A stretch of 64,000 bases of DNA from DASSUW01 sp963759375 (GCA_963759375.1 CAVWYY010000001.1:186001-250000); one strand, 5' to 3'. Positions 49,352 to 58,892 are shown, counted from the first letter of the stretch. Notes: generated from the sequence alone by a model not told the origin. A program made the numbers and translations.

Positions 49352-50224
49352 TCGCGGCCCATCGCCGCCGGTCGAGCCCGCTCCACGCCGCGCGTGCCGG
49401 CATCGCCGCCGCGTGGTGCATCACGCTCGGGCTCGTCGCGCTGTCGTTCGAGCATCCGCTGCTGCTGGTCACGATGCTCGCCATCACGCTGGCGGCGGCC
49501 GCCGGCGCGCACGTGAGCCGCGAGGTCGGCCGCGCGCTCGCCTGGTCGCTCCCGCTCGCGCTGGCGATCGCGCTCGTCAACGCGATCGTGGTCCGGGACG
49601 GGCTCACGGTCGTGTTCCGCGGCCCCGCGGTCCCGCCGATCGGCCGGCTCGACATCACCGCCGAGGCGCTCGCCTACGGCGGCATGCTGGCCATGCGCGC
49701 GGTCGCGATCTTCGCCTGCGCCGCGCTGCTGGCGGCGGTCGTCGACCCGGACGAGCTCCTGCGCGCCGTCCGCCGTCGGTCGCTGCGCGCCGGCGTCACG
49801 GCCGCCCTCGCCACGCATCTGATCGGCGTGCTGGCCCGCGACGGGCGCCGCCTCGCCGACGCCCAGCGCACGCTGACCGGCGGCCCGCCGACCACCGGTA
49901 CGCGGCTCGGCGTCGTCCGCGCCGTGGCCGCGGGGGCGCTCGACCGGGCGACCGATGTCGCCGCGACGCTCGAGGTCCGCGGCTTCGGCTCCGGCGGCCG
50001 CCCGCCGCGCCGCAGGCAGCCGTTGTCGCGCCACGACCTCGCGTTCGCCGCCTCCACGGCCGGGCTCGTCGCGCTGGGGATCGCCTCCGGCGTCGGCGGC
50101 TGGGAGGGCTTCGAGGCCTATCCGCGGCTGGTGGTGCCGGTCGACGCGCACCAGATCGTGCTCGCGGTGGCGCTGGCCGCCGTGCGCGCTGCTCCCGTTC
50201 GCCGACCGCCGGGGCGTCGCGTGA
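49348..50224 (+). CDS. ECF transporter T component (EcfT/CbiQ-like), frame break at the 3' end
   Basis: About 291 residues with five or six membrane helices. The EcfT coupling region is recognisable in RRSLRAGVTAALATHLIGVLARDGRRLADAQRT and in AATLEVRGFG, the Ala-Arg-Gly-type motif that binds the ATPases. In this sequence the frame runs on without a stop into the ATPase gene, giving a continuous 805-codon frame. Shifting by +1 near 50190 instead gives ALLPFADRRGVA and a TGA at 50222-50224 that overlaps GTG 50221. That matches the GTGA/ATGA coupling of every other junction in the operon, so I prefer two genes. Confidence 0.75.
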
Positions 50225-51765
50225 CCACGCTCGCGCTCACCGGCGTCACCTACGCCTATCCCGATGCGGCCGAGCCCGCGCTGCGCGAGGTCTCGCTCGC
50301 CATCGAGCCGGGCGAGTTCGTGGTGCTGGCCGGCGGCTCGGGCTCCGGCAAGTCGACGCTGCTGCGCGCCGCCGCGGGCCTCGTCCCGCACTTCCACGGC
50401 GGCACCTTCGCCGGCCGGCTCGAATGCGGCGGGCTCGACACGCGCGAGCACGGCCCGGCCGAGCTCGCGGCAGTGGCCGGAACGCTGTTCCAGGACCCGG
50501 AGACGCAGGTGGTCATGGCCACCGTGCGCTCCGAGCTCGCATTCCCGCTCGAGAACCGCGGCTGGACCGCCGCCGCCGTGGCGCGGGGCGTGGAGGAGGC
50601 CGCGCTGGCGCTCGGCATCGCGCCGCTGCTCGACCGCTCCACGCGCGAGCTGTCGGGCGGCGAGCTGCAGCGGGTGGCGCTCGGCGCCGCGCTGGCCGGC
50701 CGCCCGAAGCTGCTGCTGCTCGACGAGCCGACGTCGCAGCTCGACCCGGTGGCCGGCGACGAGCTGCTCGCCGTGCTGCGCCGTGTCAACGAGGAGTGGG
50801 GGACGGCGGTGGTCGTCGCCGAGCACCGGCTCGAGCGCTGCCTCCCGGCCGCCGACCGCGTGATCGCGCTGGAGGGCGGCGCGGTCGCCTTCGACGGCGC
50901 GCCCGACGCGTTCGCCGCCTGGGCGCCACCGGCGCTGCAGCCGCCGGTCACCCGCCTGTGCGCGCTGGCCGGCGTGCCCGACCGGCCATCCACCGTCAAG
51001 GGCGCCCGCCGAGCGCTCTCCAACCACGTAAGGGGGTCTGACCCCCTTACCCCGCCGGCGCCCGTAAGGGGGTCTGACCCCCTTACGGCGATTGCGCTGC
51101 GTAGAGCGTGGTTTGAGGTCAAGGACGGGCCGGCGATCCTGCGCGGCGTCGACGTCTCGATCGGCGCCGGCGAGACCGTCGCGCTGATGGGTCGCAACGG
51201 CGCCGGCAAGTCGACGCTGCTGCGGCTGCTGGCCGGGCTGATCGAACCGACCCGCGGAAAGGTCATGCGGACCGGCCGGGTGGCGCTGCTGCTGCAGAAC
51301 CCCGGCGACTACTTCCTGCACGACCGCGTCGGCGACGACGTGCCCGGCGCCGGCGCGCTGGCCGACCGCCACCCGCGCGACGTGTCGGGCGGCGAGCGCC
51401 AGCGGCTCGCGCTCGAGCTGGTGCTGACCGCCGGCGAGCCGCCTGTGGCCGTCCTGCTCGACGAGCCGACGCGCGGCATGGACCGCGGTCACGGCGCGCA
51501 CCTGGCGCAGCGGCTACGCGAGCTCGCGGACGGCGGGACCGCCGTGCTGGTCGCCACGCACGACGCGGAGTTCGCGGCCGCCTGGGCACAGCGGACGATC
51601 CTGCTGGGCGACGGGCGCCCGGTCGCCGACGCGTCGACCCGCGAGGTGCTGGGCGGCGGCTGGTACTTCGCCACGCAGACCGCCCGCGTACTCGGTGGCG
51701 GCGCGCTGCTCCCGGAGGAGGGCGCCGAGCTCCTGCGGGCGGCGCCGCTGGAGGCGGCGCGATGA
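50221..51765 (+). CDS. ECF transporter double ATPase (EcfA-EcfA' in one chain)
   Basis: A 514-residue protein with two ABC ATPase domains. Domain 1 has Walker A GGSGSGKST (about 38-46), signature LSGGELQRVALG and Walker B LLLLDEPTSQLDP. Domain 2 has Walker A GRNGAGKST (about 323-331), signature VSGGERQRLALEL and Walker B LLDEPTRGMDRG. It powers the ECF importer. The linker (about residues 268-290) contains two copies of the peptide VRGSDPLT, each encoded by a perfect 23-bp palindrome. GTG 50221 overlaps the T-component stop, and the stop overlaps the S-component start (ATGA). Confidence 0.88.
   Translation: MTTLALTGVTYAYPDAAEPALREVSLAIEPGEFVVLAGGSGSGKSTLLRAAAGLVPHFHGGTFAGRLECGGLDTREHGPAELAAVAGTLFQDPETQVVMATVRSELAFPLENRGWTAAAVARGVEEAALALGIAPLLDRSTRELSGGELQRVALGAALAGRPKLLLLDEPTSQLDPVAGDELLAVLRRVNEEWGTAVVVAEHRLERCLPAADRVIALEGGAVAFDGAPDAFAAWAPPALQPPVTRLCALAGVPDRPSTVKGARRALSNHVRGSDPLTPPAPVRGSDPLTAIALRRAWFEVKDGPAILRGVDVSIGAGETVALMGRNGAGKSTLLRLLAGLIEPTRGKVMRTGRVALLLQNPGDYFLHDRVGDDVPGAGALADRHPRDVSGGERQRLALELVLTAGEPPVAVLLDEPTRGMDRGHGAHLAQRLRELADGGTAVLVATHDAEFAAAWAQRTILLGDGRPVADASTREVLGGGWYFATQTARVLGGGALLPEEGAELLRAAPLEAAR
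51028..51086. repeat. Two perfect 23-bp palindromes inside the ATPase linker
   Basis: Copies at 51028-51050 and 51064-51086 are identical: 11-bp arms (GTAAGGGGGTC and its complement) around one central T. They are separated by 13 bases, a 36-base period equal to 12 codons, so both are read in the same frame as VRGSDPLT. They fall exactly between the two ATPase domains. The pattern is that of REP-like palindromes that have entered a gene at a tolerant site. Confidence 0.9.
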
Positions 51766-53474
51766 GCTGGGTCCTCGCCTCGACCGTGGTGCTGGGCATC
51801 GCGCTGGCCGCGGGCTTCGCCTGGTACGAGCGCGCCCACCCGACCGCGCGCGTGATCGCGCTCGTGGCCACGCTCGCCGCGCTGGCCGCCGTCGGCCGGA
51901 TCGCGTTCGCCGCGATCCCGAACGTGAAGCCGACCACCGACATCGTGCTGATCTCGGGCTACGTGCTCGGCGGGGCGCCCGGCTTCATGGTCGGCTCGGT
52001 GGCCGCGCTCGCGTCGAACATCTTCTTCGGGCAGGGGCCGTGGACGCCGTGGCAGATGGCCGGCTGGGGCGCCGTCGGCCTGGGCGGCGCGCTGCTCGCT
52101 CGCGTGGCCGGCCGCGAGCTCGGCCGGGTGCCGCTGGCGATCGCCTGCGGCGTGCTGTCGTACGCGTTCGGCGCCTGGATGAACGTGCACCTGTGGGTGA
52201 CGTACTCGGGCGACCATTCGCTCGCCCAGCTCGGTGCCATCTTCGCCACCTCGCTGTGGTTCGACGTGGCCCACGTGGTCGGCAGCGTCGTGTTCTGCCT
52301 GGCCTTCGGCCCTGCGCTCGTGCGCGCGCTGGCCCGCTACCGGACGCGGTTCGAGGTGCGGTGGCTGACCGTGCCGGCGGCCGCGTCGATCGCCCTGGTG
52401 ATCGCCACGGGCACGGCGCCGAGCGCGGACGCCCAGACCGCCGAGGACGCGGCGGCGGCCAACGCCTCGGTCAGCTACCTGATCAAGGCCCAGAACGACG
52501 ACGGCGGCTGGGGCGCCGCGCCCGGCCAGTCGTCGTCCCAGCTCTACACGGGCTGGACGGCGCTCGGCCTCGCGGCCGCCGGCCGCAACCCGCTCGACGT
52601 CGGCAAACCCAGCGCGATCGCCTACATGCGCGCCCACGCCTCCCAGCTCAACGACCTCGGCGAGCTCAACCGCACGATCCTGGTCCTCAAGGCCGCGGGC
52701 AGGAGCCTGAAGCTCGGCGGGCGCGACCTCGAGCAGGCGGTGGCGTCCAAGCAGCGGCGCAACGGCTCGTTCGCCGGCCGCGTGAACACCACGGCGTTCG
52801 CGATCCTCGGGCTGCGGGCGGCCGGTCGCCCGGTCCGCGACCGGGCGATCCGGCGCGCGTCGAAGTGGATCGCCGGCCAGGCCAACTCCGACGGCGGCTA
52901 CAACTTCGCCGGCCGCGGCGGCCCCTCCGGGATCGACGACACCGGGGCGGCGCTGCAGGCCTTGGCCGTCGGCGGCCGCAAGCGCGGCAAGGTCGCCGGC
53001 CGGGCGGCGCGCTTCGTGACCCGCCACCAGAACGACGACGGCGGCTTCGCGCTGATCCCCGGCGGGCCGTCGAACGCCCAGTCGACCGCCTGGGCCGTCC
53101 AGGGCCTGCTCGCCGTCGGCCGCGACCCGGCCAAGGTGACCGCCGGCGGCTCGCGCGACCCGATGGCCTACCTGCGCTCGCTCACCGACTCCAGCGGCGA
53201 GGTCCGCTACAGCCGCACGAGCGGGCAGACGCCGGTCTGGGTGACCGGCCAGGCGGTCGCCGCGCTGGCCCGCAAGACGCTGCCGCTCAAGAAGGTGCCG
53301 CGGGCCCGCAGCGCCGCCGCCGCGGTCGCTCCGGAGCCCACGCCGGCGGCCGCCAGGACGGTCAAGGTCCAGTCGCTGCCGCCCGTCGCGGCCGCCGTTC
53401 CCGCCGCACCGGCCGCGCTCGCCGCCGCGGCGCGCGTCCCCGCCGCCGGGTCGCTCGTGGCGGCGCTGATGTGA
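51762..53474 (+). CDS. ECF transporter S component fused to transcobalamin-like alpha/alpha-toroid domain
   Basis: A 570-residue fusion. Residues about 1-225 are an ECF S component with roughly six helices and the conserved NVKPTTDIVLISGYVLGGAPGF and FGQGPWTPWQMAGWGAVGLGG stretches. Residues about 235-510 form a prenyltransferase/squalene-cyclase-like alpha/alpha toroid with repeated motifs QNDDGGWG, SDGGYNFAG and QNDDGGFALIPGG, each spaced about 45-135 residues. The tail is Ala/Pro-rich. The alpha-domain of animal B12 carriers has the same toroid fold. Together with the riboswitch and DUF4430 neighbours, this points to B12 as the substrate. Coupled to the ATPase by ATGA. Confidence 0.87.
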   Translation: MSWVLASTVVLGIALAAGFAWYERAHPTARVIALVATLAALAAVGRIAFAAIPNVKPTTDIVLISGYVLGGAPGFMVGSVAALASNIFFGQGPWTPWQMAGWGAVGLGGALLARVAGRELGRVPLAIACGVLSYAFGAWMNVHLWVTYSGDHSLAQLGAIFATSLWFDVAHVVGSVVFCLAFGPALVRALARYRTRFEVRWLTVPAAASIALVIATGTAPSADAQTAEDAAAANASVSYLIKAQNDDGGWGAAPGQSSSQLYTGWTALGLAAAGRNPLDVGKPSAIAYMRAHASQLNDLGELNRTILVLKAAGRSLKLGGRDLEQAVASKQRRNGSFAGRVNTTAFAILGLRAAGRPVRDRAIRRASKWIAGQANSDGGYNFAGRGGPSGIDDTGAALQALAVGGRKRGKVAGRAARFVTRHQNDDGGFALIPGGPSNAQSTAWAVQGLLAVGRDPAKVTAGGSRDPMAYLRSLTDSSGEVRYSRTSGQTPVWVTGQAVAALARKTLPLKKVPRARSAAAAVAPEPTPAAARTVKVQSLPPVAAAVPAAPAALAAAARVPAAGSLVAALM

Positions 53475-53502
53475 CGGCCACTGCTATACGGTCTCGCGTC
53501 CG

Positions 53503-54591
53503 ATGAGGATCGGCGTCCCGAAAGAGACGGCCGAGGGCGAGCGGCGTGTGGCGCTGGTCCCCGACGTCGTCGCGCGCCTCAAGCGCGCCGGCCACGACGT
53601 GGTGATCGAGCCCGGCGCCGGCGAGCAGGCGAGCATTCCCGACGGCGCGTTCACGGACGCCGGCGCCGAGCTCGGCGACCCCTGGGGCGCCCAGGTGATC
53701 GCGCGCGTGGCGCCGAGCGAGCCCGCCGGCCTGAAGGCCGACCACGTGCTGATCGGCTTCCTGGCACCGCTCACGAACGCCGAGGGGATCGAGGCGATCG
53801 CCCGGACCGGCGCCACCGCGTTCGCGATGGAGGCGATCCCGCGGATCAGCCGCGCGCAGTCGATGGACGCGCTGTCCTCGCAGGCCACGGTCGCCGGCTA
53901 CCTGTCGGTGATCATCGCCGCCGGCGAGATGCCGCGGTTCTTCCCGATGCTGATGACCGCGGCGGGCACGATCCCGCCGGCCCAGGTCCTCGTGCTGGGC
54001 GCCGGCGTGGCCGGCCTGCAGGCGATCGCCACGTCGCGCCGGCTCGGGGCGGTGGTGATGGCGTTCGACGTGCGCAGCGCGGTGAAGGAGCAGATCGAGT
54101 CGCTGGGCGCGAAGTTCTTCGAGGTCGAGGGGCTCGGCGACGCCTCCGGGAGCGGCGGCTATGCCCGCGAGCTGACCCCGGAGGAGCAGGAGACCCAGCG
54201 CCAGGCGCTCGCGGTGCAGATGGGCAAGTCCGACGTGATCATCACGACCGCGCTCGTGCCCGGCCGCCCGGCGCCGAAGCTGATCTCGGCCGAGGCGGTC
54301 GCCGGCATGAAGCCGGGCAGCGTGGTCGTCGACCTCGCGGCCGAAGCGGGCGGCAACTGCGAGCTGACCCGGCCGGGGGAGACCTACACGACCGACGGCG
54401 GGGTGATCATCGCCGGCCCGCTGAACCTCCCGTCGCGGATGGCCGAGCACGCGTCGCAGCTGTACGCGCGCAACGTCCTCAGCCTGGTCGAGCTGATGAC
54501 CGGCGACGAGGGCGCGCTGGAACTGGACTTCGAGGACGAGGTGATCAAGGGCGCCTGCGTGGCGCGCGACGGCGAGAGGGTGGAGCGCTGA
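53503..54591 (+). CDS. pntAA: NAD(P) transhydrogenase alpha subunit, part 1
   Basis: A 362-residue soluble NAD(H)-binding domain I of proton-translocating transhydrogenase. It begins MRIGVPKETAEGERRVALVP, has the catalytic loop RISRAQSMDALSSQATVAGY, the Rossmann motif VLGAGVAGLQAIATSRRLGA and the mobile loop region EAGGNCELTRPGE. It transfers hydride between NADH and NADP. This is the split arrangement (alpha1, alpha2, beta) found in many actinobacteria. The stop overlaps the next start (TGATG). Confidence 0.95.
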   Translation: MRIGVPKETAEGERRVALVPDVVARLKRAGHDVVIEPGAGEQASIPDGAFTDAGAELGDPWGAQVIARVAPSEPAGLKADHVLIGFLAPLTNAEGIEAIARTGATAFAMEAIPRISRAQSMDALSSQATVAGYLSVIIAAGEMPRFFPMLMTAAGTIPPAQVLVLGAGVAGLQAIATSRRLGAVVMAFDVRSAVKEQIESLGAKFFEVEGLGDASGSGGYARELTPEEQETQRQALAVQMGKSDVIITTALVPGRPAPKLISAEAVAGMKPGSVVVDLAAEAGGNCELTRPGETYTTDGGVIIAGPLNLPSRMAEHASQLYARNVLSLVELMTGDEGALELDFEDEVIKGACVARDGERVER

Positions 54592-54884
54592 TGGACCTCC
54601 TGACCGAGCTGGCGATCCTCGTGCTGGCCGCGTTCGTCGGCTTCGAGGTGATCTCGAAGGTGCCGAACACGCTGCACACGCCGCTGATGTCGGGCACGAA
54701 CGCGATCCACGGCATCGTGGTGCTCGGCGGCCTGCTGCTGATCGGCCCGGCGGAGGGTTGGCTCAACGACCTGTTGCTGGTGATCGCGATCGCCTTCGGC
54801 ACGATCAACGTGGTCGGCGGCTTCCTGGTCACCGACCGGATGCTCGGCATGTTCAAGGGACGGAAGCCGGATCCTGATGAGTGA
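54591..54884 (+). CDS. pntAB: NAD(P) transhydrogenase alpha subunit, part 2
   Basis: A 97-residue membrane protein with three helices (LAILVLAAFVGFEVI, IHGIVVLGGLLLIG, LLLVIAIAFGTINVVGGFLV). It contains TLHTPLMSGTNAIHGIVV, the conserved start of the proton channel domain, and the common ending TDRMLGMF. It forms domain II with the beta subunit. ATG 54591 overlaps the preceding stop, and its last 8 bases overlap the beta-subunit gene. Confidence 0.95.
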   Translation: MDLLTELAILVLAAFVGFEVISKVPNTLHTPLMSGTNAIHGIVVLGGLLLIGPAEGWLNDLLLVIAIAFGTINVVGGFLVTDRMLGMFKGRKPDPDE

Positions 54885-56241
54885 TTGGATCTCGGCGCTC
54901 TACATCGTCGCCTTCAGCATGTTCATCATCGGCCTGCACATGCTGCGCGGGCCGCGGACGGCGGTCCGCGGCAACCAGGTGGCGGCGACCGGCATGGCCG
55001 TCGCCGTGTTCGCGACGTTGCTCAACGACAACGTCGGCGACTGGATCCTGATCGTGGTCGGCGTGGCGATCGGTACCGCGGTCGGCATCCCGGCGGCGCG
55101 CAACGTGAAGATGACCGCGATGCCGCAGATGGTCGCGCTGTTCAACGGCGTCGGCGGCGGCGCGGTCGCCCTGATCAGCGTGGTCGAGTTCCGGGAGGCG
55201 GGCGGCGACATCGAGCTCGAGGCGCTGATCCCGATCCTGTTCGCGGCGATCATCGGCTCGATCTCGTTCTGGGGCTCGAACATCGCGTTCCTGAAGCTCC
55301 AGGAGACACTCAAGCGCGGCTTCCGGATCCCCAAGGCGGTCAACGCAGCGCTGGCGCTCATCGCGGTCGGGCTCGCCGTGGTGATCGCGGCCGGCTCGGA
55401 GTCGGAGCTGCTGTTCTGGCTGATCCTGGTCTCGGCCGGGGCGCTCGGCGTGCTGGCGGTGCTCCCGATCGGCGGCGCCGACATGCCGGTCGTGATCTCG
55501 ACCCTGAACGCGTTCACCGGCCTGTCCGCGGCGGCGGCCGGCCTGGCGCTCGACAACACCGCGCTGATCGTCGCCGGCATGCTCGTCGGCGCGTCGGGCT
55601 CGATCCTCACCAAGCAGATGGCCGACGCGATGAACCGCTCGATCGGCAACGTGTTCTTCGCCGGCGTCGGCGCCGGCGGGCCGGCGCTGGCGACCGGTGA
55701 GGAGGGTGGGACGGTGCGCTCGACGAGCGCGTCGGACGTCGCGATCCAGCTCTCGTACGCGCGGCTGGTCGTCGTCGTCCCCGGCTACGGCATGGCGGTC
55801 GCCCAGGCGCAGCGGGCGGTGGCGGACCTGGCCACCGAGCTCGAGAAGCGCGGCGTCGAGGTGCTGTACGGCATCCACCCGGTCGCCGGGCGCATGCCCG
55901 GGCACATGAACGTGCTGCTGGCCGAGGCCGACGTGCCGTACGACAAGCTCAAGGAGATGGACGACATCAACCCGGACTTCCCGCGCACCGACGTGGCGCT
56001 GGTGATCGGCGCCAACGACGTCACCAACCCCGCCGCGCGGAACGTGCCGGACTCGCCGATCTACGGCATGCCGATCCTCGACGTCGACAAGGCGAGCTCG
56101 GTGATCGTGCTCAAGCGGTCGATGAACAGCGGCTTCGCGGGGATCGACAACCCGCTCTTCTACAACGAGAAGACCGCGCTGCTGTTCGGCGACGCAAAGG
56201 CGTCGGTGGGCGAGGTCATCGCCGAAGTCCAGGCGCTCTGA
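54877..56241 (+). CDS. pntB: NAD(P) transhydrogenase beta subunit
   Basis: A 454-residue subunit. The N-terminal half holds about eight helices and the proton-channel residues (MVALFNGVGGGAVALIS, PVVISTLNAFTGLSAAAAG). The C-terminal half is the NADP(H)-binding domain III with VVVVPGYGMAVAQAQ (GYGMAVAQAQ binds NADP), GIHPVAGRMPGHMNVLLAEA and GANDVTNPAA. With the two alpha parts it couples proton flow to NADPH production. Confidence 0.95.
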   Translation: MSDWISALYIVAFSMFIIGLHMLRGPRTAVRGNQVAATGMAVAVFATLLNDNVGDWILIVVGVAIGTAVGIPAARNVKMTAMPQMVALFNGVGGGAVALISVVEFREAGGDIELEALIPILFAAIIGSISFWGSNIAFLKLQETLKRGFRIPKAVNAALALIAVGLAVVIAAGSESELLFWLILVSAGALGVLAVLPIGGADMPVVISTLNAFTGLSAAAAGLALDNTALIVAGMLVGASGSILTKQMADAMNRSIGNVFFAGVGAGGPALATGEEGGTVRSTSASDVAIQLSYARLVVVVPGYGMAVAQAQRAVADLATELEKRGVEVLYGIHPVAGRMPGHMNVLLAEADVPYDKLKEMDDINPDFPRTDVALVIGANDVTNPAARNVPDSPIYGMPILDVDKASSVIVLKRSMNSGFAGIDNPLFYNEKTALLFGDAKASVGEVIAEVQAL

Positions 56242-56286
56242 CGATCTTCACAACGAACCGCGGTGCGCGGCGCTAGGTTGCCGCCC

Positions 56287-58892
56287 ATGCGCGTACTGCT
56301 CGCCGCCATCGCGGCCTCACTCGTCCTGGCCGCACCAGCCTCGGCCGCGTCCCCCGACGTCGTCATCAGCCAGATCTATGGCGGCGGCGGCAACAGCGGC
56401 GCGACGCTGACGAATGACTTCATCGAGCTGTACAACGGGGGCGCGAGCCCGGTCGACGTCAGCGGGTGGAGCGTGCAGTACGCCTCCGCGGCCGGCGCGA
56501 CCTGGCAGGTCACTGCGCTGACCGGCACAGTGGCTCCAGGCACGCATTACCTCGTCGGCGAGGGGGCCGGCGCCGGCGGCACCACGCCGCTGCCGACGCC
56601 CGATGCGTCCGGCAGCATCGCGCTGAGCGGGACGAGCGGGAAGGTGGCGCTCGTGACGAGCGCCACCGCTCTGTCGTGTGGCGTCGACTGCGATACGGCG
56701 GCCGGGGTGCGCGACTTCGTCGGCTATGGCAGGCGGCCAACGACTTCGAGGGCGCGCCGACCCCGACCCTCAGCAACACCACCGCAGCGCTGCGCGGCGC
56801 AGCCGACACCGACAACAACGCGGCCGACTTCACGGTCGGCGCACCGAACCCGCGCAACAGCAGCGGCGACACCGCCCCCACCGTCACTGCCATCGATCCG
56901 GCGAACAACACGAACGACGTCGCGTTCGACAGCAACGTCCGGGTCACGTTCAGCGAGCCGGTCACCGTGACGCCGAGCGCGTTCACGATCTCCTGCTCGG
57001 TCAGCGGCGGCCACGCGCTCGCGGTCTCCGGCGGACCGACCGAGTACACGCTCGATCCCGCGACCGACTTCGTGCGCGAGGATCGCTGCACGCTGACCGT
57101 TCACCGTGCCGAGGTCCACGACACCGACACCAACGACCCGCCGGACACGATGGCCGCGGATCGCACGTCGTTCTTCACCGCGATCGGCGTGCCGGGCGTG
57201 AGGATCCACGACATCCAGGGCGCGCGGCACCGGTCGCCGTACGAGAACCGGGTCGTGAGCGGCGTGCCCGGCGTGGTGACGGCGGCGAGCGGGAGCGGCA
57301 TCTGGGTGCAGGACGCTCAGCCCGACACCGACGTCCGCACGTCAGAGGGCATCTTCCTGTTCAGCCCGAACGTCAAGCCGCCGGTGGGCACTGCCGTCAC
57401 GTTCAGCGGCGTCGTGCAGGAGTTCAAGGACTCCGGCTGGGGGCCGGAGAGCCTGTCGCTGACCGAGATCTCCCGGCCGACCGTGACGGCCGTCCCGGGT
57501 GGCAGCCCGATCGCGCCGACAGTCGTCGGCCCGGGCGGCCGGGTGCCGCCGACGCGGGTCATCGACAACGACTCGACGGGCGATGTCGACACCAACCCGG
57601 TGTTCGACCCGCAGCAGGACGGAATCGACTTCCACGAGAGCATCGAGGGGATGCTCGTTCAGTTCGACAACCCGGTCGCGACGGGGCCCACGAACGGCTT
57701 CGGCGAGGTCTCGACGGTGGTCGGCGGCGCCGGCCTGCGGACTCCGCGCGGCGGCGTGATCGTCGGGCCGAACGACTTCAACCCGGAGCGGTTCATCCTC
57801 GACGACGTCATCGGCGACACGCCGACGGTCAACACGGGCGACAGGTTCTCGTCGATCGTCGCGGTCGCCGACTACTCGTTCGACAACTTCAAGTACTACC
57901 CGCTCGCCGATGCGACGGCGACCGGCAGTCTGCAGCCGGAAACGACACAGTCACCGAAGAGCAACGAGCTGGCGATCGCGTCGTTCAACGTCGAGAACCT
58001 CGCGCCGGGCGACCCGGACAGCAAGTTCGCCCGCCTCGCGGCCACGTTGGTCAACAACCTCAAGGCGCCGGACATCGTCGCCGTCGAGGAGATCCAGGAC
58101 AACAACGGCACGACCAACAACGGCATCGTCGATGCCAGCGAGACGTGGAACAAGCTGATCGCGGCGATCACCGCGGCCGGTGGGCCGGCGTATCAGTACC
58201 GGCAGATCGACCCCGTGGACGGACAGGACGGTGGCGCGCCGGGCGGCAACATCCGCCAGGGCTTCCTGTTCCGGACCGACCGCGGCGCCGCGTTCGTCGA
58301 CCGGCAGGGCGGCACCTCGACCAACAGCACCGCCGTCGTGCGGACCCGGCGCGGGCCGCAGCTGACGTTCAGCCCCGGCCGCATCGACCCGGCCAACCCG
58401 GCGTTCAACGCCAGCCGCAAGCCGCTGGCCGGCGAGTTCACGTGGAAGGGCAAGACCGTGATCGTGGTCGCCAACCACTTCAACTCGAAGGGCGGCGACG
58501 AGCCGCTGTTCGGCCACCTCCAGCCGCCGAACCGCATCAGCGAGACGCAGCGGCACGAGCAGGCGCGGATCGTCAACGGCTTCGCGCGCGACATCCAGCG
58601 CGCGAACGTCCTCTCCAACTACGTCGTGCTCGGCGACCTCAACGACTTCGAGTTCTCCGAGACGCTGGAGATCCTGCAGGGCTACCAGCTGCTCGACATG
58701 TACTACCTGCTGCCGCCGAACGAGCGGTACTCGTACGTGTTCGAGGGCAACTCGCAGGCGCTCGACCACATCCTCGTGTCACCGGCGCTGCTGCTGCCGA
58801 TCCCCGCGTACGACTCGGTGCACGTCAACGCGGAGTTCGAGGACCAGCAGTCCGACCACGACCCGCAGGTCGCACGGCTGAAGGTCAACTAG
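56287..58892 (+). CDS. Secreted LTD/Ig/endonuclease-exonuclease-phosphatase protein (one frame break)
   Basis: About 868 residues once one break is corrected. It has a signal peptide (LLAAIAASLVLAAPASA), a lamin-tail domain (DVVISQIYGGGGNSGA ... DFIELYNGG) and a Big_5-type Ig domain (IDPANNTNDVAFDSNVRVTF). An OB-like segment and a C-terminal EEP nuclease domain follow (ELAIASFNVENLAPGD, IVAVEEIQDNNG, VVANHFNSKGGDE, VVLGDLNDFEFSE, ALDHILVSPALL, QSDHDPQVARL). This is the layout of extracellular nucleases such as ExeM/NucH. The frame breaks near 56730 (GYG to AANDFEG), one base missing. It probably degrades extracellular DNA. Confidence 0.8.

Noticed and set aside
46589..50224. Programmed ribosomal frameshifting in the B12 operon
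   Set aside because: No slippery heptamer or downstream pseudoknot is evident, and the breaks fall in ordinary GC-rich runs. Assembly indels explain them more simply.
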